Shown in pieces: positions 41,916-50,160 of a stretch of 50,160 nt of DNA. Within the stretch, counting starts at the first letter, position 1. The number at the start of each line of letters is the position of its first letter. Source of the DNA: Oceanospirillaceae bacterium (GTDB lineage Bacteria; Pseudomonadota; Gammaproteobacteria; Pseudomonadales; Oceanobacteraceae); contig PBNY01000101.1 of assembly GCA_002723385.1 (NCBI GenBank), positions 1 through 50,160 of the forward strand, written 5' to 3'. The notes beneath the pieces were generated by a model. That model saw only the letters and a list, made by a program, of their open reading frames with translations. It made no database searches and was not told the origin of the DNA. Made by a program: the position numbers and the translations under genes.

Positions 41916-44515
41916 TCAATGTTCCTCTTTTGACTGGCACGGGCCAGAGCAGTGGCCAGTTGTTGTTGGTCAAACGGCTTTCGCAGCAATGGAAAAGGCG
42001 GCGGTGTCGCTCCGGGTTCCGAATCAAACGCATAGCCACTGACCAGCAAAATAATGGCATCGGGATGACGTTGTTGCATCAGTTTTGCCAATGAATACCC
42101 ATTCATGCTGCCTGGCATCATCACATCGGTCACCAGTCCCCGAATGGGAGGCTGACTGGTATCAGCGGTGGAGTGTTCCAGTGTATCGAGCAGCACCAGT
42201 GCTTCGTCACTGTCGCAGGCCTCCAGTACATGCACGCCCAGAGCGGTGAGCTGATTGCGGATCACAGTGCGGACATCGGGTTCATCTTCAACCAGCAGGA
42301 AAAGCTCTCCTGCCAGGCCGGTGTCAGTTTGAGAATCGGCTTCTTCCACTCTTTCCGGGCGCGTTGTGCAGGCGGGGAGCAGCAGTTGAATACTGGCACC
42401 GCGTTGATCCTGACGATTGGCCAGGCGCAAATACCCGGAGGACTGCTTCACAAATCCGTACACCATCGACAGACCGAGCCCCGAGTTGGCGTGTCCGGAC
42501 TTGGTGCTGAAAAACGGTTCGAACGCCTGTTCGAGTGCATCTTTACTGAAGCCGCTGCCGCTGTCCAGTACCTCGATGGCGATGTAGTCACCGGGTTTGA
42601 CCAGCTCATCATACGCCTGAGGTTGGTGGATGGTGACGGCTTCGGCCCTGAAACACACACTGCCTCCATCTGGCATGGCATCCCGTGCGTTCAGCCCGAG
42701 GTTAATCAGGGCATTCTCCAGATGTGCCGGATCAACTTCGGCACAGAGGTTCGAATCCGCATCTGATGGACAGGATTTACTCAGCTGAATCTGGCGGCTG
42801 ATGGAGCTGCTTAACAGCTCGATCACTTCATCAATCATGGGCGCAACCAGCACGGGTTCCGGTTGCAGGGGCTGACGCCGGGAGAAGGCGAGCAGGCGAT
42901 GAGTGATGTCTGCGCCCCGCCGGGCCGCACGCTCAGCAGGGGAGAGCAGTTTGTCGATCTCCTGGCTGTCCTGGCCGCCAAAGCGTTCGCGAGCAAGGAT
43001 CAGGTTACCGACAATGATCGACAGCAGGTTATTGAAGTCGTGGGCCAGACCACCGGCCAGCTGCCCAACCGCGTTCATGCGCTGGGCCTTGGCATTGGTT
43101 TCCGCCAGTTCCTCAGTGCGTTGCTTGACCTTGCTGTCGAGGGTTTCAATGCTGTCACGGAGGCGCTGCACCATGGCGTCGAAACTGTTGGCGAGAATGC
43201 CAATCTCGTCATCGCGACGTATGCCGGTCCGCGCCGACAGATCACCCGCTCGTACACGTAACGCGGATTCAGCCAGTGTTTCCAGTGGTTTGGTAATGCG
43301 GTTCACAAAGAAACTGGAGATCAGCAGCGTGGCCAGCATGGTGATCGCAGCCAGTACCATGATACGGGTGCTGAGAATCTCGGAACTGCTTTGCAGTTCG
43401 TCCAGGTACACCGACGAGCAGATGTACCAGTCAAAACCTTCGATGTAACGCACCAGTGACAGCTTGTCGTAGGCGTAATTGTTGGGGTCATCCGGCTTGT
43501 CCCAGCGGTAATTCAGCTCACGGCCGGTATCGGCCACCTCGATCAGCTCCTTGTAAATCGGCTGGCGTGTCATCGGATTCTGATGGCGTGTAAACGTGAT
43601 GCCGTCCAGGTTGGAGTTGGGGTGAATCAGCATGTGGCCGTTGGAATCGAACACATACATGTAACCGGTTTTGGCGACCTTGATTTCTTTCAGGGCCTGA
43701 CGCAAGTCCTGCAGCGCCAGCTCCTTGCGCAACTGTACTTCTTTCTCCAGATCGTCCAGATAGACACCGGCACCAATCACAAAGCCCCATTCCGGATAGC
43801 TGCGCACAAACGACACCTTGTCGATGCGTTCCGGGCCGGAAATACGTGGCCACTGGTAGTGGTAATAGCCCTCTCCATCCACCTTGGCCTTGCCGATCAC
43901 TTCGCTGAGGATTTGCATGTCGGTGGTGTCGAGCCGCCCTCGGGAACCGCCGTGAAAGCGTGGATCAGGGTGTGACAGGACGTTGATGTCGTAGTCCATT
44001 ACCCAGATGTAATCGTTGTTGCCAAAGGAAAAATCCCGCAAATACGAAAACGCCGTCTGCCGCGCCTGCTGTATTGGAATGCCCTGCTTGAGGGCCTCGC
44101 GAAAGTGCGACTGCAGGAACACCTCGCCCAGCTCCACCGCCAGTTTGAGCTGCTGCTTGTGGTTGTTCAGCGCCTGTTGCCGGTACTGCTCGACCCCGGC
44201 GTACATGCGGTTGGCAACCTCAAACACATTGTTGAGTGCCAGACGACTGGCATTGCGCTCAATCTCAAACACTTTCTGTTTGATCATCGGCACTGTGTAC
44301 AGATACACGAACACAAATACCGCAATCAGAATGCCGCGAATCAGAAACGACAACTGCCGCGACAACCTGGATTTATGGGCAATGGGCGAGCGTGACCGCA
44401 CGGTCGCCGGGGAAGCCTTCGAGGCTGTCGTTGAAGAAATGTCAGGTGCAGTCATATGGGGCAAAGTGCGTCGCTGAAATATTTGGATACATTTGCGAAA
44501 AACTCGGGAAAACAT
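41912..44515 (-). CDS. Cache-domain hybrid sensor histidine kinase
   Basis: Membrane sensor kinase of 867 residues. A first helix (about residue 55-75) is followed by two periplasmic Cache-type domains; both show the FSFGNNDYIWVMDYDINVLSHP and TGYMYVFDSNGHMLIHPN repeats typical of small-carboxylate sensors. A second helix and HAMP region come next, then HisKA with His in GLAHDFNN near residue 493. The HATPase block is NALINLGLNARDAMPDGG and GLGLSMVYGFV. A C-terminal receiver domain (LLVEDEPDV, LVTDVMMPG) ends the protein. The start may be the inner ATG at 44455; neither has a clear ribosome site. It is divergent from the importer genes. Confidence 0.93.
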   Translation of the reverse strand: MFSRVFRKCIQIFQRRTLPHMTAPDISSTTASKASPATVRSRSPIAHKSRLSRQLSFLIRGILIAVFVFVYLYTVPMIKQKVFEIERNASRLALNNVFEVANRMYAGVEQYRQQALNNHKQQLKLAVELGEVFLQSHFREALKQGIPIQQARQTAFSYLRDFSFGNNDYIWVMDYDINVLSHPDPRFHGGSRGRLDTTDMQILSEVIGKAKVDGEGYYHYQWPRISGPERIDKVSFVRSYPEWGFVIGAGVYLDDLEKEVQLRKELALQDLRQALKEIKVAKTGYMYVFDSNGHMLIHPNSNLDGITFTRHQNPMTRQPIYKELIEVADTGRELNYRWDKPDDPNNYAYDKLSLVRYIEGFDWYICSSVYLDELQSSSEILSTRIMVLAAITMLATLLISSFFVNRITKPLETLAESALRVRAGDLSARTGIRRDDEIGILANSFDAMVQRLRDSIETLDSKVKQRTEELAETNAKAQRMNAVGQLAGGLAHDFNNLLSIIVGNLILARERFGGQDSQEIDKLLSPAERAARRGADITHRLLAFSRRQPLQPEPVLVAPMIDEVIELLSSSISRQIQLSKSCPSDADSNLCAEVDPAHLENALINLGLNARDAMPDGGSVCFRAEAVTIHQPQAYDELVKPGDYIAIEVLDSGSGFSKDALEQAFEPFFSTKSGHANSGLGLSMVYGFVKQSSGYLRLANRQDQRGASIQLLLPACTTRPERVEEADSQTDTGLAGELFLLVEDEPDVRTVIRNQLTALGVHVLEACDSDEALVLLDTLEHSTADTSQPPIRGLVTDVMMPGSMNGYSLAKLMQQRHPDAIILLVSGYAFDSEPGATPPPFPLLRKPFDQQQLATALARASQKRNIE

Positions 44516-44759
44516 GGACGACTAGGGTAGCCATCATAGCGATGACCCATCGGCGTGGACAGGGGGCAGCTTCGAGATTGACTGGAAGCCGACTTTGTCT
44601 GACAGGCGTCAGGTGTGTTGAAAACAACAATAAAACGAAATTGCGCTGGGCTTTGGTGTGACACTCGATGTGACCCAGGGTGACAGTGTATTTCCGCTGA
44701 TTCCTGTCGTGTCCGAATTTCGGTATCGGCGTGGATCGGTTCACCTGGAAACCACAGCT

Positions 44760-45584
44760 ATGACCAACGATATTATTCTCGAGACGCGGGGCCTGACGAA
44801 GGAATTCAAGGGCTTCACGGCGGTGGATGATGTGAATCTGCGCATCAGGCGCGGCACGATTCACGCTCTGATTGGCCCCAACGGCGCCGGTAAGACCACT
44901 GTATTCAACCTGCTGACCAAATACCTGATTCCTACCCACGGCCAGATCCTGTTCAACGACAAGGACATCACCAGGGTCGAAGCATCCGCCATTGCCCGTC
45001 AGGGGCTGGTGCGATCATTCCAGATCTCCGCCGTCTTTCCCAAGCTCACCGTACTGGAAAACGTTCGTGTTGCGTTGCAGCAGCGCGAAGGCATCAGTTT
45101 CCATTTCTGGAAATCCGAGCGTGTGCTCGATCGTCTGAATGAACGGGCCGAACAGCTGCTGGACGATGTAGGCCTGCTGTCGTTTGCCCACGTGTCAACG
45201 GTTGACTTGCCTTACGGGCGTAAGAGAGCACTGGAAATCGCCACCACACTGGCACTGGAACCCGAAATGCTGTTGCTGGATGAGCCGACCCAGGGCATGG
45301 GCCATGAAGACGTCGATCGCATTGCCGATTTGATCAAGTGCGTGTCTGCCAACCGCACCATTCTGATGGTTGAGCACAACCTGCACGTGGTGTCCAAGCT
45401 GGCCGACCAGATCACGGTACTGCAGCGCGGTGCGGTGTTGACCGAAGGCGACTACGCCACGGTATCCGCCGACCCCCGCGTGAAAGAAGCCTACCTCGGC
45501 GTTTCTGCCGATGAGCCGGAAGAGCCGGACAACACCACCAGTGACAACGCCAGCGACAAGGAATCCGGGGAGGCCATCGTATGA
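44760..45584 (+). CDS. Branched-chain-amino-acid-type ABC transporter ATPase (LivG-like)
   Basis: ATP-binding subunit of 274 residues, LivG group. Walker A is GPNGAGKTT, the signature-like segment is VDLPYGRKRALEIATTLA and Walker B is MLLLDEPTQGM. A C-terminal acidic Asp/Glu/Thr-rich tail of about 25 residues (DEPEEPDNTTSDNASDKES) is unusual for LivG. The frame opens at 44658; ATG 44760 with GGAAA upstream gives the normal start. It is first in the operon and its stop overlaps the next start by 4 bp. Confidence 0.9.
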   Translation: MTNDIILETRGLTKEFKGFTAVDDVNLRIRRGTIHALIGPNGAGKTTVFNLLTKYLIPTHGQILFNDKDITRVEASAIARQGLVRSFQISAVFPKLTVLENVRVALQQREGISFHFWKSERVLDRLNERAEQLLDDVGLLSFAHVSTVDLPYGRKRALEIATTLALEPEMLLLDEPTQGMGHEDVDRIADLIKCVSANRTILMVEHNLHVVSKLADQITVLQRGAVLTEGDYATVSADPRVKEAYLGVSADEPEEPDNTTSDNASDKESGEAIV

Positions 45585-46339
45585 ACACACCGGTTGAATC
45601 TCAGCCACAGGCTGCAGACCGCACGCCACACAAAACCGGCGACGAGAAACTGCGGATCACCGATTTGCACTCGTTTTACGGCGAGTCCCACATTTTGCAC
45701 GGCATAGATTTGTACGTGAACAAGGGCGAGATGGCGACGCTGCTGGGCCGTAACGGTTCCGGACGCTCCACCACCCTGAAGTCGATCATGAATCTGGTCG
45801 GCCGTCGTACCGGCAGCATCATGGTGAACGGTCGCGAAACCATTGAAATGCCAAGCCACCAGATAGCCTATCTCGGACTGGGCTATTGCCCCGAAGAACG
45901 GGGCATTTTTTCCAGCCTGAATGTTGAAGAAAACCTGATGCTGCCGCCCGCCGTGCGCAGCGACGGCGTATCGGTGGAAGAAATCTACGAGATGTTTCCA
46001 AACCTGTACGAACGTCGTTTCAGCCAGGGCACTCGTTTGTCCGGCGGTGAGCAGCAAATGCTGGCACTGGCGCGAATCATGCGTAGCGGCGCCAACATCC
46101 TGCTGCTGGATGAAATCACGGAGGGGCTGGCCCCGGTCATCGTGCAGAAGCTGGCGGAAGTACTCGATCAGCTCAAGAAGCGCGGCCTGACCATTCTGCT
46201 GGTGGAGCAGAACTTCCACTTCGCGGCGCCGATCGCTGACCGTCACTACGTGATGGAACACGGCCACATCGTTGAAGAGATTCACCAGCACGAGCTGGAA
46301 AGCAAGAAAGAGCTGCTCAACACCTATCTGGGCGTTTAA
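45581..46339 (+). CDS. Branched-chain-amino-acid-type ABC transporter ATPase (LivF-like), Arg in Walker A
   Basis: ATP-binding subunit of 252 residues, LivF group. The Walker A reads GRNGSGRST, with Arg62 where Lys is normally essential for ATP hydrolysis. The signature RLSGGEQQMLALARIM and Walker B ILLLDEITEGL are intact. The substituted Lys suggests a weakened or altered ATPase; similar Arg forms occur in some LivF homologs, so it is a known variant, not certainly a defect. It overlaps the LivG-like gene by 4 bp. Confidence 0.9.
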   Translation: MNTPVESQPQAADRTPHKTGDEKLRITDLHSFYGESHILHGIDLYVNKGEMATLLGRNGSGRSTTLKSIMNLVGRRTGSIMVNGRETIEMPSHQIAYLGLGYCPEERGIFSSLNVEENLMLPPAVRSDGVSVEEIYEMFPNLYERRFSQGTRLSGGEQQMLALARIMRSGANILLLDEITEGLAPVIVQKLAEVLDQLKKRGLTILLVEQNFHFAAPIADRHYVMEHGHIVEEIHQHELESKKELLNTYLGV

Positions 46340-46392
46340 CCCGGCTTTTAACACATACAGAACAACAACCGAAAACCACAAGGTAAACGGAT

Positions 46393-47601
46393 ATGAAACA
46401 GGTAATCAAAACTCTGGCTGCGGCTGTCACTCTGGGTTCTGCACTGATGGCAGCGCCTTCCATGGCCGGTGGCATTTCTGATGACAAGGTACGTATTGGC
46501 GTTCTGGCCGACATGGGTGGCCCTTACGGTGACCTGTGTGGCCGTAACTGTGTCGCAGCAGTTGAAATGGCGGTTGAAGATTTCGGCGGCAAGGTGCTGG
46601 GCAAGAAGATTGACGTCCTGTCTGCCGACGACCAGAACAAGCCTGACTTCGGTTCTGCCAAGGCGCGTGAATGGCTCGAAAGCGAAGGCGTTGATGCTAT
46701 CAACGGCCTGGTGGCTTCCAGTGTGGTCGGCGCTGTGTCTCAGGTCACTCGCAGCAATGAAAAGCCAACCCTGATCTCTGGTGCGGGAAGCAACACCTTC
46801 ACCACCAAAACCTGTTCACCATTCAACGCTCACTGGAGCTACGACGTGGTCGCACTGGCCAATGGCACGGTGAAGCCTCTGGTCGATAGCGGCAAGAAAA
46901 AGTGGTTCTTCATTACGGCGGACTACTCCTTTGGCCATGCGCTGGAAAAAGTGGCGACTGGCGTCATCGAATCCAACGGCGGCAAGGTGGTGGGTGCAGC
47001 GCGTGCACCACTGGGCACCAACGACTACTCCTCATTCGTTCTGCAGGCGATGTCTTCCGGCGCTGACGTGGTGGCACTGGCCAACGCCGGTAAAGATTTC
47101 GTCAACTCTCTGAAGGGTGCGGTGGAATTCGGCCTGAGCGAGCAGGCCACCCTGGCCGGTCTGCTGGTATTCGCCTCCGACACCAAAGCCATTGATCCGT
47201 CCATCATCGGCAACATGCGTCTGACCACCGGTTTCTACTGGGATCGTGACGACCAGAGCCGCGAATGGGCCAAACGCTTCGTTGACCGTACTGGCGCAGT
47301 GCCAACCATGGCCCACGCGGGCGCTTACTCGTCCACCATGCATTACCTGAACGCGGTGAAAGAAGCCGGTACAGACGAAGGCAAGGCGGTGATGAGCAAG
47401 ATGAAAGAGCTGAAGCCAAACGATTTCTTCGCTCGCAACGCCACTCTGCGTAGCGATGGCCGCATGGTTCACGACATGTATCAGGTGCGTGTGAAGACCG
47501 ACAGTGAGCGCAAGAACGATCACGACCTTTACGAAATCGAGAAAGTGATTCCAGGCGATCAGGCCTTTGGTGCCCAGTTGCCAGAGTGTGACTTCAAATA
47601 A
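46393..47601 (+). CDS. Periplasmic substrate-binding protein, branched-chain type (LivK/AmiC-like)
   Basis: Exported binding protein of 402 residues for the ABC importer. The signal peptide is residues 1-25 (ending MAG). The mature protein opens ISDDKVRIGVLADMGGPYGDLCGRNCVAAVEMAVEDFGGKVLGK, a peripla_BP_6 pattern, with a paired-cysteine segment. The ligand is unknown; the downstream acyl-CoA synthetase suggests a carboxylic acid instead of an amino acid. A 10-bp inverted repeat in the following gap may adjust the level of this protein. Confidence 0.9.
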   Translation: MKQVIKTLAAAVTLGSALMAAPSMAGGISDDKVRIGVLADMGGPYGDLCGRNCVAAVEMAVEDFGGKVLGKKIDVLSADDQNKPDFGSAKAREWLESEGVDAINGLVASSVVGAVSQVTRSNEKPTLISGAGSNTFTTKTCSPFNAHWSYDVVALANGTVKPLVDSGKKKWFFITADYSFGHALEKVATGVIESNGGKVVGAARAPLGTNDYSSFVLQAMSSGADVVALANAGKDFVNSLKGAVEFGLSEQATLAGLLVFASDTKAIDPSIIGNMRLTTGFYWDRDDQSREWAKRFVDRTGAVPTMAHAGAYSSTMHYLNAVKEAGTDEGKAVMSKMKELKPNDFFARNATLRSDGRMVHDMYQVRVKTDSERKNDHDLYEIEKVIPGDQAFGAQLPECDFK

Positions 47602-47618
47602 GTTGCTACGGGAATTCC

Positions 47619-47659
47619 GGGTTCAGCGTTCACAGCCAACCACTCTGATCGCTGAACCC
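47619..47659. promoter_or_regulatory. Intercistronic hairpin between binding protein and permease genes
   Basis: GGGTTCAGCG (47619-47628) pairs with CGCTGAACCC (47650-47659) around a 21-nt loop. It has no T-run. Position fits an mRNA-stabilising or partial-termination element that keeps the binding protein in excess over permeases. Confidence 0.5.
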
Positions 47660-47713
47660 AACGCACAACAATAAGAATAACGACGGCAGCCGCCGTCAAA
47701 GAGGGAAAACGCC

Positions 47714-48598
47714 ATGTCGTTTCTGGATATCAACATATTTGGCCTGATGGGCCAGCTGCTGGTCGGATTGATCAACGGCTCCTTCTACGCCTTGCTGGCG
47801 TTGGGGTTGGCGATCATCTTCGGCCTGTTGCGCATCATCAACTTTGCCCAGGGGGCGTTGTACATGCTGGGTGCGTTTGTCGCCTGGCTGGGTTTACAGC
47901 ATCTGGGTATGAATTACTGGGTAGCGCTGTTTGTGGTGCCGGTGGTCGTTGGACTGATCGGCATTCTGATGGAGCGCTTCTTTATCCGTCCAATCGCCAA
48001 TGAAGACCACCTGTACAGCCTGCTGCTGACCTTCGGTCTGGCGCTGATTCTACAGGGAACGTTCACGCACATGTTCGGTTCCTCTGGCATGTCCTACAAC
48101 ATCCCGGACGCGCTGAAAGGCGGTAACAACCTCGGCTTTATGTACCTGCCCACCTATCGTGCCTGGATCATCCTGGTGTCGCTGGTGGTGTGCCTGGGGG
48201 CCTGGTGGGTGATCGAGAAAACCTCTCTGGGTTCCTACCTGCGTGCCGGTACGGAAAACCCGGCGCTGCTGCAGGCGTTTGGCGTCAACGTGCCGATGAT
48301 GATCACCCTGACCTTTGGTTTTGGTGTGGCCCTGGCGGGACTCGCGGGCGTGCTGGCGGCACCGATCTATTCCGTTAGCCCGGACATGGGTTCCAACATC
48401 CTGATTGTGGTGTTCGCCATCGTGGTGATTGGCGGTATGGGCTCAATAGGCGGTGCCATTCTGACCGGCCTGGGCATGGGCGTTGTGGAAGGCCTGACCA
48501 AATACTTCTACCCCGAGGCGTCGACCACTGTGATCTTCATGGTGATGGTGCTGGTTCTGTTGTTAAAACCTGCCGGTCTGTTCGGCAAGGAGGCCTGA
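47714..48598 (+). CDS. Branched-chain-type ABC transporter permease (LivH-like)
   Basis: Permease of 294 residues with eight or so helices. The opening GLINGSFYALLALGLAIIFGLLRIINFAQGALYMLGAF block and VVIGGMGSIGGAILTGLGMG near the end are LivH hallmarks. It follows the binding protein gene by 112 bp and precedes the LivM-like gene by 1 bp. Forms a heteromer with it. Confidence 0.93.
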   Translation: MSFLDINIFGLMGQLLVGLINGSFYALLALGLAIIFGLLRIINFAQGALYMLGAFVAWLGLQHLGMNYWVALFVVPVVVGLIGILMERFFIRPIANEDHLYSLLLTFGLALILQGTFTHMFGSSGMSYNIPDALKGGNNLGFMYLPTYRAWIILVSLVVCLGAWWVIEKTSLGSYLRAGTENPALLQAFGVNVPMMITLTFGFGVALAGLAGVLAAPIYSVSPDMGSNILIVVFAIVVIGGMGSIGGAILTGLGMGVVEGLTKYFYPEASTTVIFMVMVLVLLLKPAGLFGKEA

Positions 48599-48599
48599 G

Positions 48600-49565
48600 A
48601 TGACGTCTTCAGCATCTGTTCACAATATTCGTAATCTCGGCATCGCGCTGATTCTGGTCGGGCTGGTTGCGCCGTTGGTGGTGTACCCGGTGTTCCTGAT
48701 GAAGTTCCTGTGTTTCGCACTGTTTGCCTGTGCCTTCAACCTGATGCTGGGCTTTGTTGGCATGTTGTCATTTGGACACGCGGCGTTCCTGAGTACCGGT
48801 GGCTACGTCACCGGTTATCTGATGACCCAGGTGGGTCTGAGCACCGAACTGGGCGTGCTGGCGGGCACCATCGTGGCCGGTGTGCTCGGCTTTATCTTCG
48901 GCAAGCTGTCGGTGAAGCGCGAAGGCATCTACTTCGCCATGGTGACACTGGCACTGGCTCAGCTGGTGTTCTTCTTCTATCTGCAAGCGCCGTTTACCGG
49001 TGGTGAAGACGGTATGCAGCCGATCCCGCGTGGCGAGCTGTTCGGTCTGATCGATATGAAAGACAACTTCAACATGTACTACTTCGTGCTGGCGGTGTTT
49101 GTGATTGGTTTCAGCATCATCTATCGCACCATTCATTCGCCGTTTGGCCAGGTCCTGAAAGCCATCCGTGAGAACGAACCGCGTGCGGTGTCGCTGGGTT
49201 ACAACGTCCGTGACTACAAATTGATGGCGTTTGTGATTTCCGCCACGCTGGCCGGTATGGCAGGTGCGACCAAGGCACTGGTGTTCGAGCTGGAGTCGCT
49301 GACCGACGCTCACTGGCACATGTCCGGGGAAGTGGTGCTAATGACCCTGCTGGGTGGTATGGGCACCATCTTTGGCCCGGTTGTTGGTGCTGCGATCGTG
49401 GTGGCTATTACCACCATCTTTTCAGGCGGGCAGATGGGTAACTACATCCACATCATCATGGGCGTGATCTTTGTGATCTGCGTTCTGTCCTTCCGTCGCG
49501 GGGTGGTGGGCGAGTTCAACCACTTCATGCAAAAGAACTTCACGGCTTCAGGTCTCGGAAAATAA
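48600..49565 (+). CDS. Branched-chain-type ABC transporter permease (LivM-like)
   Basis: Permease of 321 residues, partner of the LivH-like protein. The family blocks FNLMLGFVGMLSFGHAAFLSTGGY, KAIRENEPRAVSLGYNV and GTIFGPVVGAAIVV are present. The stop of the preceding gene and this ATG are 1 bp apart, so translation is coupled. The acyl-CoA synthetase gene follows after 35 bp. Confidence 0.93.
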   Translation: MTSSASVHNIRNLGIALILVGLVAPLVVYPVFLMKFLCFALFACAFNLMLGFVGMLSFGHAAFLSTGGYVTGYLMTQVGLSTELGVLAGTIVAGVLGFIFGKLSVKREGIYFAMVTLALAQLVFFFYLQAPFTGGEDGMQPIPRGELFGLIDMKDNFNMYYFVLAVFVIGFSIIYRTIHSPFGQVLKAIRENEPRAVSLGYNVRDYKLMAFVISATLAGMAGATKALVFELESLTDAHWHMSGEVVLMTLLGGMGTIFGPVVGAAIVVAITTIFSGGQMGNYIHIIMGVIFVICVLSFRRGVVGEFNHFMQKNFTASGLGK

Positions 49566-49600
49566 TCCGGGGCCAGCCTCATCAGTGTCAGGAGTTACGT

Positions 49601-50160
49601 ATGTCTCAATCCATTTATGACCAACATCTGGATGCCAACCGCGCGAACTACGAAGCGCTTAGCCCACTGTCTTACCTGGAGCGTACTGCCTTTATCTACC
49701 CGGATCAGCCAGCGCTGATTCACGGTGAAGTGCGTCGCAGCTGGGATGAGGTGTATCGCCGCTGCAAACAGCTGGCCAGCGCACTGAACAAGCGTGGCAT
49801 TGGCAAGGGCGATACCGTGTCCATTATGGCCCCGAACCTGCCAGAGCACTTTGAAGCGCACTTCGGTATTCCGATGAGCGGCGCGGTGCTGAACTCGATC
49901 AACACGCGTCTGGATGCGCCAATCGTGGCATTCATCCTGCAGCACGCGGAAACCAAACTGTTGATTGTTGACCGTGAAATGTCACCGGTGGTCGAGAAGG
50001 CCCTGCACATGGTGCAACACCCGCCAGTGGTGATCGATATCGACGACCCTTCCTTCGAGGGGGGCAAGCTGCTGGGTGAGCAAGACTACGAAGCCCTGCT
50101 GGCAGAAGGTGACGAAAATGACAGCTGGAATGGCCCGGCTGACGAATGGGATGCCATTAC
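49601..50160 (+). CDS. Acyl-CoA synthetase (AMP-binding enzyme), 5' part
   Basis: Start of an AMP-dependent acyl-CoA ligase that runs off the window edge, so only about 186 residues are visible. The opening MSQSIYDQHLDANRANYEALSPLS, the YPDQPALIHGEVRRSWDEVY stretch, GIGKGDTVSIMAPNLPEHFEAHFGIPMSGAVLNSIN and DAPIVAFILQHAE are diagnostic of the medium/long-chain group. CAGGAGTTACG precedes the ATG. It is presumably co-transcribed with the importer and would activate its substrate as a CoA ester. The AMP-binding core motif lies outside the window. Confidence 0.9.
   Translation, partial: MSQSIYDQHLDANRANYEALSPLSYLERTAFIYPDQPALIHGEVRRSWDEVYRRCKQLASALNKRGIGKGDTVSIMAPNLPEHFEAHFGIPMSGAVLNSINTRLDAPIVAFILQHAETKLLIVDREMSPVVEKALHMVQHPPVVIDIDDPSFEGGKLLGEQDYEALLAEGDENDSWNGPADEWDAI

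Noticed and set aside
45491-46381. 296-residue minus-strand frame
   Set aside because: Antisense to the LivF-like ATPase gene.

Overview
The window looks like chromosomal DNA of a marine-type gammaproteobacterium, most likely Oceanospirillales-like. The basis is the conserved rpsP-rimM-trmD-rplS operon followed by a DsbC gene, moderate G+C, and the protein families present. That placement is inference from gene content, not from a marker-gene comparison. No phage, transposase, integrase, CRISPR array, tRNA or rRNA gene was seen.

Layout. 0.4-1.8 kb: a DUF5690-type membrane protein. 1.8-4.1 kb: the ribosomal protein/tRNA methylation operon with a good sigma70 promoter and a terminator. 4.2-5.2 kb: dsbC and its terminator. 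5.17-6.03 kb: a gene-free, A+T-rich stretch with six perfect DnaA boxes, the most unusual non-coding region here. 6.0-13.8 kb: TruC-like pseudouridine synthase, a large exported metallopeptidase/propeller/barrel protein, a KefB/C-type antiporter, a secreted hydrolase and an orphan protein. 13.8-22 kb: a lipoprotein depolymerase-like esterase, a membrane protein with a VOC protein, DUF2164, PaiB-like, a zinc-ribbon protein, a DUF922 peptidase, a GlxA-type regulator divergent from an AhpD-like protein, and a duplicated-half membrane protein.

22.3-26.9 kb is a probable zinc-starvation locus. A near-perfect Zur box precedes DUF1826, a His-rich DUF2796 (ZrgA-like) protein and a MerC-like protein; a DUF3299 lipoprotein and a MacB/FtsX-type ABC pair follow. 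26.9-27.3 kb holds four tandem 82-bp units, each with a GTAG-type REP hairpin, closed by a fifth REP in opposite orientation. 27.3-29.5 kb is a reductase/cupin/tautomerase set divergent from a CGNR regulator. 29.6-30.4 kb is an A+T-rich orphan gene. 30.5-32.8 kb is an isomerase and atypical SDR divergent from a LysR regulator.

32.9-40.5 kb carries housekeeping and transport genes: a membrane transporter, a GT4 glycosyltransferase, a CPA1 antiporter, a TatD nuclease, a ParA-like ATPase, a YigZ/IMPACT protein and a lipoprotein. After a 0.7 kb gene-free stretch with three back-to-back hairpins, 41.2-50.2 kb holds a Cache-domain hybrid histidine kinase with an OmpR-type regulator. It is divergent from a five-gene branched-chain-amino-acid-type ABC importer that leads into an acyl-CoA synthetase cut by the window edge. 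The layout suggests the two-component system senses, and the importer plus ligase takes up and activates, a carboxylic acid substrate; that link is inference.
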